Counted from the first letter of the stretch, positions 24,066 to 31,810 are shown. The stretch is DNA of 33,289 nucleotides from an uncultured Candidatus Saccharibacteria bacterium (GCA_948571325.1 CAOZKB010000002.1:1-33289), one strand, 5' to 3'. Notes: generated by a model not told the origin, from the sequence alone. A program made the numbers and translations.

Positions 24066-25509
24066 AAAAAATAAAAAACCTAAATTCCGGCTATTCAGTG
24101 CTGTACTTGCTACGGTCTGTATCATCCTCGTGGGCGATGCTGTCGCTCCAACTGCCTCGATTGGTAATTCCCAGTATGTCTGGTGGATTATTATGTTGCT
24201 GGGCTTCTTCGTGCCTTACGGTCTCATCTCTGCCGAGCTCGGTACACAATACCCTTCCGAGGGTGGCATGTACACTTGGGTAAAAAAAGCCTTCGGTGAA
24301 AAATGGGCCGGTCGCGTTGCCTGGTATTATTGGGTAAACTTCCCGCTTTGGGTTGCCAGCCTTGCCGATCTCGTCACTACTATTATTATGCAAATGATTG
24401 GCTTTGAAATGACTTGGCCGCTCATTCTTGCTATCCAGATTTTTTATATCGTATTGGTTAGCGTGCTTGGCTGCTTGCGTATTTCGCAGAGTGCTTGGGT
24501 TTCCAATCTAGGCGCCTTTATGAAATTTGCTTTTATGGCTGGTCTTGGTGGACTTGGTATTTATGTACTTTGCACGCAAGGCACTGCCAATCCAATTGAA
24601 TCCTGGACTGATTTACTTCCGCTCATGGAGGGTGGCAAATTTAGCCTTGCTGGGCTAGGCTTCGTTTCTATGATTATCTTTAATATGCTTGGCTTCGAAG
24701 TTGTTTCCACTTTTGCTGACGATATGAACAATCCGAAAAAAGAAATTCCCAAAGCCATCATTCTCGGCGGTATTTTAATTGCGGTTTTCTACCTCCTGCC
24801 AAGTTTCGGGATTGGTGTTGCCATCCCAGTTGATGAGCTTAGTACCGATTCTGGCCTACTCGATAGTTACCAAATTCTACTCGCTACTATCGGCGCTTCA
24901 GCCGGCCTCACCAAGGCGATCATCGTCATAGTTGGAGGACTTTTCATTTACACTCTCATTGCCAATATTTCTTCCTGGAACTTTGGTGTTAACTCTGTTA
25001 TCGCTTATGCCGCTGAAGACGGCACCTTTCCCAAATCATGGGCTAAGCGCAATAAAGATGGCGTGCCTTATGTCGTTTCTGTCTGGACTGGTGTTGTTGC
25101 CTTAGTCATTTCTATTACTGGTATCGTCGCCTCGCAAATTAACGAAGATATCTCCAACCTCTTCTGGACTTTCTTCTCCCTCAGCCTCGTTACTTTGTTG
25201 CTAAGTTATCTGCCGATGTTTATGGCCTTCCTTAAACTTCATAAAAAAGGCCCCGCCGAGCAAAACGGTTTCTGGATTGAAGGTGGTAAATTCAAAATGT
25301 ACCTTTTTGGCATTCTCCCATTCGTCTTGTTGGTTATCGCCCTCTTCTTCACCCTCTTTCCCGAATTCAACCTCGAAATGTTTGAATATAACTGGCCACT
25401 CATCGTTGGCGCTTGTATTGCCGTAATTATTGGTGAATTTATGGTACTTGGTGCAGGGAGGCATAAAACTACCAAAAAACCTCAAGAATCACCAACTCTC
25501 GAAGCATAG
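24058..25509 (+). CDS. aguD: APC-family antiporter, probable agmatine/putrescine exchanger
   Basis: 484 residues, about 12 TM helices. The start MPEKNKK is chosen because AGGAGG lies 6-7 nt before it and it overlaps the previous stop by 8 nt (ATGCCTGA). The first helix contains VGDAVAPTASIG, and further on GLISAELGTQYPSEGGMYTWV, the substrate-binding helices of the APC amino-acid/polyamine superfamily. By position between putrescine carbamoyltransferase and agmatine deiminase it should exchange external agmatine for internal putrescine across the cytoplasmic membrane. Substrate is inferred from context, not from residues. Confidence 0.85.
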   Translation: MPEKNKKPKFRLFSAVLATVCIILVGDAVAPTASIGNSQYVWWIIMLLGFFVPYGLISAELGTQYPSEGGMYTWVKKAFGEKWAGRVAWYYWVNFPLWVASLADLVTTIIMQMIGFEMTWPLILAIQIFYIVLVSVLGCLRISQSAWVSNLGAFMKFAFMAGLGGLGIYVLCTQGTANPIESWTDLLPLMEGGKFSLAGLGFVSMIIFNMLGFEVVSTFADDMNNPKKEIPKAIILGGILIAVFYLLPSFGIGVAIPVDELSTDSGLLDSYQILLATIGASAGLTKAIIVIVGGLFIYTLIANISSWNFGVNSVIAYAAEDGTFPKSWAKRNKDGVPYVVSVWTGVVALVISITGIVASQINEDISNLFWTFFSLSLVTLLLSYLPMFMAFLKLHKKGPAEQNGFWIEGGKFKMYLFGILPFVLLVIALFFTLFPEFNLEMFEYNWPLIVGACIAVIIGEFMVLGAGRHKTTKKPQESPTLEA

Positions 25510-25538
25510 CACTAAATTTTAGAAAGGAAATAAATAAT

Positions 25539-26636
25539 ATGCGAATTCAAGATTCTACTCCCAAATCCGACGGCTTCTTTATGCCGTCCGAAATGACAAA
25601 TCACCGTTGCACCTATATGCTTTGGCCTGAACGCGAAGATAACTGGCGCGGTGGCGCGAAGCCAGCTCAAGCCGTATTTCGTCAAGTTGCTGAAACTATT
25701 GCAAAATACGAACCAGTTGTACTTGGCGTTAATAAAAGCCAATATGCGCATGTGCTCGAGCTAAATATGCCAAACGTTCGCGTGGTCGAAATTAGTAACG
25801 ACGACTCGTGGATTCGTGACTGTGGTGCAACTATGGTTGTGAATGGCAATGGTGAAATGCGTGGAGTCGACTGGAAATTTAATGCTTGGGGCGGCCTCGT
25901 CAACGGTCTTTACTTCCCGTGGGATCAGGATGACTTTGTTGCTGCAAAAATGTGCGCCATCGAGAATGTTGATCGTTACCGCTTGAGTGATTTTGTGCTG
26001 GAGGGTGGTTCAATTCATTCTGACGGCGAGGGAACTATCCTTACCACGGAAGAATGTCTACTTGACCCAGGACGTAATCCAGACATGAGTAAAGAAGAAA
26101 TCGAAGCTATACTCAAACAATATCTCGGCGCCGAAAAAGTCCTTTGGCTACCAAAAGGAATTTATATGGACGAAGACACTAATGGCCACGTTGATAATAT
26201 CTGTCAATTCGTCGCACCGGGTAAAGTGGTTCTTGCTTGGGAAGATAACGAAGCCGATCCTCAACACGAACGTTCTCAGCTTGCCTACGACTATCTCAGT
26301 CAGCAAACTGATGCTCAGGGTCGTCAAATCGAAATCGTCAAAATCCACGTGCCAAATCCCATTCTGATTACTCAAGAAGAATCTGAAGGTGTTGATGTGG
26401 TTGAAGGGACTTTCCCCCGCAACGAAGGTGATCGCTTGCCCGCCAGTTACATCAATTATTACAACTGTAACGGCGCTGTCATTGTTCCAGTTTTTAATGA
26501 TGAACACGACCAGGCTGCCGTCGATACTTTACAGCAGCTCTTCCCGAATAAGGTTATCGAGCCAATTTACGCTCGTGAAATTTTACTTGGTGGCGGCAAT
26601 ATCCACTGTATCACTCAACAAGTTCCGCAAGCATAA
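25539..26636 (+). CDS. aguA: Agmatine deiminase
   Basis: 365 residues, the usual family length. It hydrolyses agmatine to N-carbamoylputrescine and ammonia in the cytoplasm. The nucleophile is Cys357 in GGGNIHCITQQ, and the position equals that of the characterised Enterococcus enzyme. Other family motifs: DDSWIRDCG (substrate-binding Asp and general region), WKFNAWGG, LEGGSIHSDGEG and DTNGHVDN (catalytic His/Asp). The pentein fold is complete, so it should be active. SD AGAAAGGAA precedes the ATG. It follows the antiporter by 29 nt and is followed by gpmI at 26 nt rather than by the carbamate kinase of classical agu operons. Confidence 0.95.
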   Translation: MRIQDSTPKSDGFFMPSEMTNHRCTYMLWPEREDNWRGGAKPAQAVFRQVAETIAKYEPVVLGVNKSQYAHVLELNMPNVRVVEISNDDSWIRDCGATMVVNGNGEMRGVDWKFNAWGGLVNGLYFPWDQDDFVAAKMCAIENVDRYRLSDFVLEGGSIHSDGEGTILTTEECLLDPGRNPDMSKEEIEAILKQYLGAEKVLWLPKGIYMDEDTNGHVDNICQFVAPGKVVLAWEDNEADPQHERSQLAYDYLSQQTDAQGRQIEIVKIHVPNPILITQEESEGVDVVEGTFPRNEGDRLPASYINYYNCNGAVIVPVFNDEHDQAAVDTLQQLFPNKVIEPIYAREILLGGGNIHCITQQVPQA

Positions 26637-26662
26637 TAAAAAATCGAGAGGAAAATCGCAAA

Positions 26663-28267
26663 ATGTTAAAACTTCATTATAAAGGGCCCGTTGTTCTCGC
26701 CATTATGGATGGCGTTGGCCTCAATTTACGTCGTAGTGGTAATGCTGTACGTCAGGCGCATACCGAATTTCTCGATTTTGCCTTAAGTCGCTACCTTAAT
26801 GTTTCGCTCGATGCTTCTGGCGAAGCTGTCGGCATTCTGTCTGGCCAAATGGGTAATTCTGAAGTTGGACATAATGCTCTTGGCGCCGGCCAGATTATTA
26901 AACAAGGTATCGCTGGTATCGAAGCCGCTTTCAAAACTGGCGACATTTGGCGGTCCAAAGCCTGGCGCGGCGCCATGAAGCAGTTAGGCGCTGGGGGTCA
27001 AGACGTAGCGCGTGGCACTTTGCATTTTGCCGGCATCTTTTCGGATGGCGGCGTGCACAGTGATATTGCGCACCTCGAGCAAATGATTCAGCGGGCTTAC
27101 GATGAGGGCGTGCGCAAGATTCGCATTCACTGCGTCTTTGACGGGCGCGATGTGGCGCCGCAATCGGAGCCCAAATATATTGAGCGTATAGAGAAGTTCT
27201 GTGCGCAGTTTAAGGATGCGGACTTCCGTATCGCTAGCGGCGCCGGCCGTATGGTTGCCACCGCCGACCGCTACGGCAACGACTGGGGAATGGTTAAACT
27301 TGGCTGGGATATGATGGTTCACGGCAAAGCTCCTCGTACCTTTAAATCCGCCAGCGAAGCCATTAAAACTTTTCGTAAAGAAGACGCTACGGTGCAAGAT
27401 CAATATCTCCCGGCCTTTGTCGTTGTTGGAGAAGACAAGCCAGTGGGGAAAGTCAAAGATGGTGACGCCTTTATTTATTATGATTTTCGCGCCGACCGTG
27501 CCGTCGAAATCGCGCAGGCTTTCGTTGAAGAGGATTTCGATAAGTTTAACCGTGGGAAAGTTCCAGAAATTTATTTTGCCGGTATGATGGAATACGATGG
27601 TGACAAGCATATTCCGAAACACGTCCTCGTTCCGCCCGTTGTCATCGAGGAACCACTTAACGTTTTCCTCGGCAAACACCAAATCTCTCAACTCGCCGTG
27701 TCAGAAACTGTCAAATTCGGTCATGTTACCTACTACTTTAACGGTAATAGTTATAAAAAAGCTCCGGGCGAAAAACATATTGAGATTCCTTCCGATACTG
27801 TGCCCTTCGATACTCGCCCATGGATGAAATCTGCCGAAACCACTGACATCGTGCTGGAAAATATGGAAAAATACGACTTTATTCGCATCAATTACCCTGC
27901 CGGTGATATGGTTGGACATTTTGCCGAACTTGAACCTACTATTGTAGCGGTTGAGGCTGTTGACATTCAACTTGCGCGCCTTGCGAAAAGGGTCGACGAA
28001 TTAGGTGGTGTTCTTATTATCACGGCCGACCATGGCAACGCCGAAGAACTTATCGATCGTAACGGCATGGCTAAGACCTCTCATACTACTAATCAAGTTC
28101 CTTGCATTTTCTATGACAATACTCCGAACGCGAAGAAATATCGTAAAGCTAGTCTTAAGGACCCTGGACTTACTAATCTCGCTGCTACTATCGCTACCTT
28201 GCTTGGTCAGCCAGACTATCCTGCTCACTGGCGCAAACCTTTGATTAAGGTTCCGGAGAAAAAGTAG
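26663..28267 (+). CDS. gpmI: 2,3-bisphosphoglycerate-independent phosphoglycerate mutase
   Basis: 534 residues (family about 510-540). It interconverts 3- and 2-phosphoglycerate in glycolysis, in the cytoplasm, with two Mn ions. Motifs in order: metal ligand in AIMDGVG (Asp16), phosphoserine nucleophile Ser66 in GQMGNSEVGH, HCVFDGRDVAP, YYDFRADRAVEIAQAF, then TADHGNAEE (about 454-461) and the His of KTSHTTNQVP. All catalytic positions are present. The GAGAGGAAA SD and 26-nt spacing place it in the agmatine operon. Placement next to aguA, where a carbamate kinase is often found, is odd but could be simple gene packing. Confidence 0.95.
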   Translation: MLKLHYKGPVVLAIMDGVGLNLRRSGNAVRQAHTEFLDFALSRYLNVSLDASGEAVGILSGQMGNSEVGHNALGAGQIIKQGIAGIEAAFKTGDIWRSKAWRGAMKQLGAGGQDVARGTLHFAGIFSDGGVHSDIAHLEQMIQRAYDEGVRKIRIHCVFDGRDVAPQSEPKYIERIEKFCAQFKDADFRIASGAGRMVATADRYGNDWGMVKLGWDMMVHGKAPRTFKSASEAIKTFRKEDATVQDQYLPAFVVVGEDKPVGKVKDGDAFIYYDFRADRAVEIAQAFVEEDFDKFNRGKVPEIYFAGMMEYDGDKHIPKHVLVPPVVIEEPLNVFLGKHQISQLAVSETVKFGHVTYYFNGNSYKKAPGEKHIEIPSDTVPFDTRPWMKSAETTDIVLENMEKYDFIRINYPAGDMVGHFAELEPTIVAVEAVDIQLARLAKRVDELGGVLIITADHGNAEELIDRNGMAKTSHTTNQVPCIFYDNTPNAKKYRKASLKDPGLTNLAATIATLLGQPDYPAHWRKPLIKVPEKK

Positions 28268-28273
28268 TATAAT
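28268..28273 (+). promoter_or_regulatory. Leaderless-type promoter of the PRC-barrel gene
   Basis: TATAAT begins on the base after the gpmI stop and ends 7 nt before the ATG at 28280; no SD. Confidence 0.7.
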
Positions 28274-28279
28274 AATTAT

Positions 28280-28885
28280 ATGTTAATCAACGGTTCTCGA
28301 CTTCTTGGTTGTCCAATTCTTAGCCTTCATGTCGGCGGCAAAATCGCTACAGTGGCTGAGTTAATAATCGACCCTGACACTCTTAAGCTTCTAGCTTGTC
28401 GGGTCGATGGCCCGTTGATTGGGGGTGATGTCGGTAATATTCTTTTGATGGACGACGTACGTGAGTTTTCGCGTATGGGCATGATTGTCGATTCAACTGA
28501 CGTCTTCGCCGAGGCGGATGACGTGATTCGTGTGCAAGAAGTCCAAAAGTTGCAATTTCGTCTACTTGGCATTAAGGTTGAGACTCGCCAAAAAGCCAAA
28601 CTTGGTAAAGTCTCGGATTTTACGCTCGATTCATCCACGTGGCGTATCCATCAACTCGTAGTGCAGCGTCCACTTTTAAAATCACTTATTGACCCAGAAT
28701 TATTAATCTCTCGCCGAGAAGTAGTTGAAGTTACTGATTATAAAATTATTGTCAAAGACGAAGAAAAAACTCTCAAACAACAAGCCGAAAAAGCTGCTAT
28801 TTCCACAAACTTCGTCAATCCCTTCCGTCAACAAAACGCTCCCGCGCCCGAACCATCCGAAATCAAAATCGACTCCAAATCGTAA
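28280..28885 (+). CDS. PRC-barrel domain protein
   Basis: 201 residues with two consecutive PRC-barrel units (about 8-80 and 92-155). Each starts with a strand pattern such as GSRLLGCPILSLHVGGKIATVAELIIDPDT and VETRQKAKLGKVSDFTLDSSTWRIHQLVV. PRC barrels occur in RimM and in photosynthetic reaction centre H subunits and generally act as small protein or RNA binding modules. No RimM-type N-terminal domain is present, so it is not RimM. A polar tail rich in Gln/Pro/Glu closes the protein. No signal peptide; cytoplasmic. Converges with recX with a 23-nt gap. Role unknown. Confidence 0.85.
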   Translation: MLINGSRLLGCPILSLHVGGKIATVAELIIDPDTLKLLACRVDGPLIGGDVGNILLMDDVREFSRMGMIVDSTDVFAEADDVIRVQEVQKLQFRLLGIKVETRQKAKLGKVSDFTLDSSTWRIHQLVVQRPLLKSLIDPELLISRREVVEVTDYKIIVKDEEKTLKQQAEKAAISTNFVNPFRQQNAPAPEPSEIKIDSKS

Positions 28886-28908
28886 TTAGTCCACAGCCTG
28901 CCCGCCTA

Positions 28909-29820
28909 TTAGCGCGCATCATCACCCTCTTCTGCATACCTCTCCAACGCCTCCTTCGCTGTCTGAAAAGGGAATCCTTGTCGCACCAAATAGCCTAGAA
29001 GTCGATGGTCGTCGTATTTGCGTCGCTTTTTCTTAATGATTTTCATCACTTCTTCATCTTCATCGCGCGGAATCTTTGCCAGTGCTTTTTCTGCTATTTC
29101 TCGACTAACACCCTTTTTGGTCAACTCCATTCGCAGGCGCTTTTGGCTAATTCCTTTACGCACGTAACGATTTTCTACAAAATACTCTGCGAACTTTTGA
29201 TCATTAAGGTACTTTTTTTCAATCAATCGTTCCATCACGAGTTCAATAATCTCATCATTAAACTCCGGAAATGGCCTCAAATCGTCGCGCTCGCGCATTC
29301 GATTAGTTTGGCGACGTTTAATCTGTCTTCGCCGTAAGTAATTCTGCGTTTCCCGAATCGAATGAGGGCGCGTTAGTACCCACTCCAGTGTCCGCTGATA
29401 CATCTTGCCAAATTCTGACGCCTGTTGTAGCTCTTTAAGTTCTTTCTTGTTGATTTGTTTGCCGACTTTAAGATTAAAATCTACCACCTGTGTTACATCG
29501 AGCGAAAACGCAAACTTCGTATCCAAAAAAACATTCACACGATTCGGGTCGCGTACCCCAGCCCCTAGTCGCGTAATTGTAAAGGTCTCCGATTGGTCAA
29601 TATTTTCCCATTCCGGCAATTCCTCTAGTGGGCTACCTACTTCACTGTCCGCGCCATAAATCGCTTCCGCCTCTCGCCGCCGTTGTAAAACTTCCTTATC
29701 TTCGTTGCCTCCGTCATCTTCAGGGCTAACAAAAACAGTAGGATTCTCAAGATTTTCAAAATCCTCAAAAAACCCGTTATCCTCCGCACTGGCATCATTT
29801 AATCCCTTAACCCTCAGCAC
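28909..29820 (-). CDS. recX: RecX-family regulator of RecA
   Basis: 303 residues from GTG 29820, 13 nt downstream of the recA stop, with GGGGGGG as SD. The frame stays open into recA to an ATG at 29910, but that start would overlap recA by 77 nt. The first 80 residues are acidic and unlike RecX. From about 85 come ETFTITRLGAGVRDPNRVNVFLDTKFAFSL, the N-terminal strand region seen in many RecX proteins, and then the three-helix repeats (RTLEWVLTRPHSIRETQNYLRRR, KKYLNDQKFAEYFVENR and GISQKRLRMELTKKGV). RecX binds RecA filaments and limits their activity. Co-transcription with recA is the normal arrangement. Confidence 0.88.
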   Translation of the reverse strand: MLRVKGLNDASAEDNGFFEDFENLENPTVFVSPEDDGGNEDKEVLQRRREAEAIYGADSEVGSPLEELPEWENIDQSETFTITRLGAGVRDPNRVNVFLDTKFAFSLDVTQVVDFNLKVGKQINKKELKELQQASEFGKMYQRTLEWVLTRPHSIRETQNYLRRRQIKRRQTNRMRERDDLRPFPEFNDEIIELVMERLIEKKYLNDQKFAEYFVENRYVRKGISQKRLRMELTKKGVSREIAEKALAKIPRDEDEEVMKIIKKKRRKYDDHRLLGYLVRQGFPFQTAKEALERYAEEGDDAR

Positions 29821-29833
29821 TCTCGCCCCCCCA

Positions 29834-30934
29834 CTATTTTTCGGCGTTCTGCGCCCTCTCTGCCTCAAGTTCTTCGTCTGACTTACGCGAATCCACTGCA
29901 ATGTAATCATCTTCCGGAATCAAATTTGCCGCAATTCGTACTTGGTGATCAATTTCTTCCAGCAGCTCTGAATTTTCCTTGAGTAATTTCTTCGCCGCTT
30001 CGCGCCCTTGCGCAATAGTCTCCCCTTTGTACTTCAAGAACGAGCCGGCCTTGTCAATAATACCTTTCTGTACCGCCAAATCCAGTACATCGCCCGTCTT
30101 ACTAATCCCCTCATTGTACATAATATCAAATTCCGCTACTCTAAACGGCGCCGCAATCTTGTTCTTCACAATTTTGACTTTTGTGCGGTTACCAGCAATG
30201 TTGTCACCGTCTTTAATCTGCCCAATCCGCCGAATATCCATTCGCACTGAGGCATAAAACTTCAACGCATTGCCGCCAGTTGTGGTTTCTGGGTTACCAA
30301 ACATCACGCCAATCTTCATTCGAATCTGGTTAATAAATATCACCGTTGCTTTCGACTTAGAAATGATACCTGTCAACTTGCGCATCGCCTGTGACATTAA
30401 GCGCGCCTGTAAGCCCATTTGCGCGTCGCCCATATCGCCATCGATTTCTGCCTGTGGTACCAAAGCCGCTACTGAGTCGACTACAATCAAATCGACCGCG
30501 CCGCTCCGCACTAAAGTTTCTGTAATCTCGAGCGCTTGCTCGCCATTATCTGGCTGAGAGATAAAGAGATTATCCGTATCAACGCCAATCTTCTTTGCGT
30601 AAGCTGGATCAAGCGCGTGCTCAGCATCGATAAATGCCGCTTGCCCACCCTGCTTCTGAATCTCCGCAATCGCGTGCAATGCTAAAGTAGTCTTACCAGA
30701 AGACTCCGGGCCGTAAATTTCAATAATGCGCCCCTTCGGGTATCCGCCGCCCAATGCCAAATCGAGCGATAGCGAACCCGACGGTAAAAGCTCTACGTCA
30801 ATTTTCTGCGAATCCCCCAATCGCATAATCGAACCGTCGCCAAATTGTTTCGTAATCTGTGAAATTGCCAAATCAAGTGCTTGCTTCTTGCCAGAATCTT
30901 CTGTAGATTCGGTTGCTGTAGATTTCTTTGCCAT
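29834..30934 (-). CDS. recA: Recombinase RecA
   Basis: 366 residues. Walker A GPESSGKT lies at 75-82; the conserved region from about 200 reads [35 protein letters not shown], with the L2 loop GNPETTTGG. The N-terminal polymerisation helix is present ([25 protein letters not shown]), and an acidic C-terminal tail ([19 protein letters not shown]). RecA forms filaments on single-stranded DNA and drives strand exchange. SD AAGGAAGG lies before the ATG. The -10 box sits in one arm of a perfect 13-bp inverted repeat (30951-30987). Operon with recX. Confidence 0.97.
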   Translation of the reverse strand: MAKKSTATESTEDSGKKQALDLAISQITKQFGDGSIMRLGDSQKIDVELLPSGSLSLDLALGGGYPKGRIIEIYGPESSGKTTLALHAIAEIQKQGGQAAFIDAEHALDPAYAKKIGVDTDNLFISQPDNGEQALEITETLVRSGAVDLIVVDSVAALVPQAEIDGDMGDAQMGLQARLMSQAMRKLTGIISKSKATVIFINQIRMKIGVMFGNPETTTGGNALKFYASVRMDIRRIGQIKDGDNIAGNRTKVKIVKNKIAAPFRVAEFDIMYNEGISKTGDVLDLAVQKGIIDKAGSFLKYKGETIAQGREAAKKLLKENSELLEEIDHQVRIAANLIPEDDYIAVDSRKSDEELEAERAQNAEK

Positions 30935-30950
30935 ATTACCTTCCTTTGTT

Positions 30951-30987
30951 AGCTCTATTATACCACGGCTAGTAGTATAATAGAGCT
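30951..30987. repeat. Inverted repeat containing the recA -10 box
   Basis: AGCTCTATTATAC (30951-30963) and GTATAATAGAGCT (30975-30987) are perfect 13-bp complements around an 11-bp centre. The minus-strand TGG-TATAAT (30965-30957) in the first arm is the likely recA promoter, giving a short leader with the SD. The plus-strand arm carries a mirror TATAAT and is followed by TTTTTATTTTT, which could act as a plus-strand terminator. An operator for a recA repressor is possible; the sequence is not the E. coli or Bacillus LexA box. Confidence 0.6.
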
Positions 30988-31022
30988 TTTTATTTTTGAA
31001 TGTTTACCAGTTGTCTGGCAAT

Positions 31023-31062
31023 GGGAGTTTAATCTAGAGTTGTCGTTATAGATTAAACTCCC
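31023..31062. repeat. Perfect 14-bp inverted repeat, unassigned
   Basis: GGGAGTTTAATCTA (31023-31036) and TAGATTAAACTCCC (31049-31062) around a 12-bp centre. No T-run on either side, so not an intrinsic terminator. It is followed directly by GGCCGGCC. No flanking gene reads into it on the plus strand. Confidence 0.75.
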
Positions 31063-31345
31063 GGCCGGCCTCGCGTCTTAGTTACTTTAATTTTATGGGC
31101 GTTCGTCTATCTTTTGACCTATCCTTAACGCTCTCACTAAAATCCTCGCAGTTTCTAATTCGCAAGTTCCAGTTTATGCTAGCATGCCCGCAGTATATAA
31201 CAAAAATCTCTCAACTTACAACCCCTAAACTTCCCAAAATCACTATTTTCTTTAATTTATCTAATTGGTTAAGTTTATTTTCCAGAGGTGAAAATCCTCC
31301 CGCTTTTTTCTCCTTTTCAAATCTTTTCTGCTTATTTTTTCGTAA
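31063..31345. other. Non-coding, pyrimidine-rich stretch
   Basis: Between the 14-bp inverted repeat and the TGTCT box cluster I see no credible gene. The only long frame (31095-31448 plus) would encode a Phe/Ser/Leu-rich protein with no SD or domain, as expected from T/C-rich sequence. AT-rich with many TTTTC runs. Confidence 0.6.
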
Positions 31346-31446
31346 AACTCAGACACTTTTACCATTTTTGTCTAAATCTATACACCTGTCTAAATTTAGA
31401 CACATGTCTGAGATTTTGGGAAATCAGCCTCATCATCTGTCTGATT
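31346..31446. repeat. Cluster of TGTCT/AGACA boxes upstream of a promoter
   Basis: Contains the perfect palindrome TGTCTAAATTTAGACA (31387-31402) and further half-sites: CAGACAC (31350-31356), TGTCTAAAT (31369-31377), ATGTCTGA (31404-31411) and TGTCTGAT (31438-31445). All lie within 100 bp directly upstream of the promoter at 31467-31494, consistent with binding sites for one regulator. Confidence 0.5.
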
Positions 31447-31466
31447 GACTATTTTTGGGCTTTTGC

Positions 31467-31494
31467 TTGCCTTTACGAATACTTGCGTTATAAT
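31467..31494 (+). promoter_or_regulatory. Promoter of the structured leader and FISUMP gene
   Basis: TTGCCT (31467-31472), 16-bp spacer, TATAAT (31489-31494). Expected start 31501, exactly the first base of the outer stem of the fold described next. Confidence 0.7.
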
Positions 31495-31500
31495 AAAAGA

Positions 31501-31642
31501 GTCATATTCTTATAATTCAGATATTTTTGCTATTTACACGCTAATTTTGAACGCAAAGCGGCATCGCAACCATAGTTCAAAATTAAGTGTAAGCTTATCT
31601 GGATTATGCGTAGGAATATGACACCAGCGGTGTCGCTTTTTG
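31501..31642 (+). ncRNA. Rod-like structured RNA with its own terminator
   Basis: The predicted transcript folds back on itself in three collinear helices. P1 is GTCATATTC (31501-31509) with GAATATGAC (31614-31622). P2 is ATAATTCAGATA (31512-31523) with TATCTGGATTAT (31596-31607). P3 is TTACAC and TAATTTTGAAC (31534-31552) with GTTCAAAATTA and GTGTAA (31575-31592). A 22-nt apical loop and a 10/3-nt internal loop interrupt the rod. An intrinsic terminator follows, sharing GAC with P1. It may be a stand-alone RNA or a leader with attenuation for the gene at 31811. I do not recognise a family. Confidence 0.6.
31620..31641 (+). terminator. Intrinsic terminator inside the FISUMP leader
   Basis: GACACC-AGC-GGTGTC (31620-31634) followed by GC and TTTTT. 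The first three bases of its stem also belong to the P1 helix of the upstream RNA, so the two structures compete. Confidence 0.7.
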
Positions 31643-31751
31643 TCTTTGACATCAGAACGGGGCCTTTTCGCAATTCTCTCGGAGCTCACTCATCGGCAAG
31701 ATGCGCTTCGCTCCGGAGAAGCAAAAATACCTCCGTCCTGGTAGTCAAAGA
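31643..31751 (+). other. Second structured domain of the FISUMP leader
   Basis: Outer helix TCTTTGAC (31643-31650) with GTCAAAGA (31744-31751). Next come TCAG and ACGGGG (31652-31662) with CCTCCGT and CTGG (31731-31741). Then TTCTC and CGGAGC (31674-31685) pair with GCTCCGGAGAA (31710-31720), and an apical CATC/GATG hairpin closes on GGCAA (31691-31703). Starts right after the terminator's T-run and ends about 47 nt before the SD of the next gene. Unidentified; could sense a ligand or be a separate RNA. Confidence 0.5.
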
Positions 31752-31810
31752 GATTAAACTATGGATACCGCAAGATTAATTATTAACCATTATTTCTTGG
31801 AGGTACCCTC

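Noticed and set aside
29821-29910. ATG 29910 as recX start
   Set aside because: It would overlap recA by 77 nt and translate the recA tail in another frame; GTG 29820 has a strong SD just after the recA stop.
31095-31448. 117-codon open frame on the plus strand in the recA-FISUMP gap
   Set aside because: Composition (Phe/Ser/Leu/Lys) follows the T/C-rich DNA, there is no SD or suitably placed -10 box, and it overlaps the TGTCT box cluster.
31596-31620. Resemblance of CTGGATTATGCGTAGGAA to the 3' half of the TPP riboswitch
   Set aside because: The CCAG strand of P5 and the CTGAGA half are missing, and the helices formed here are different.
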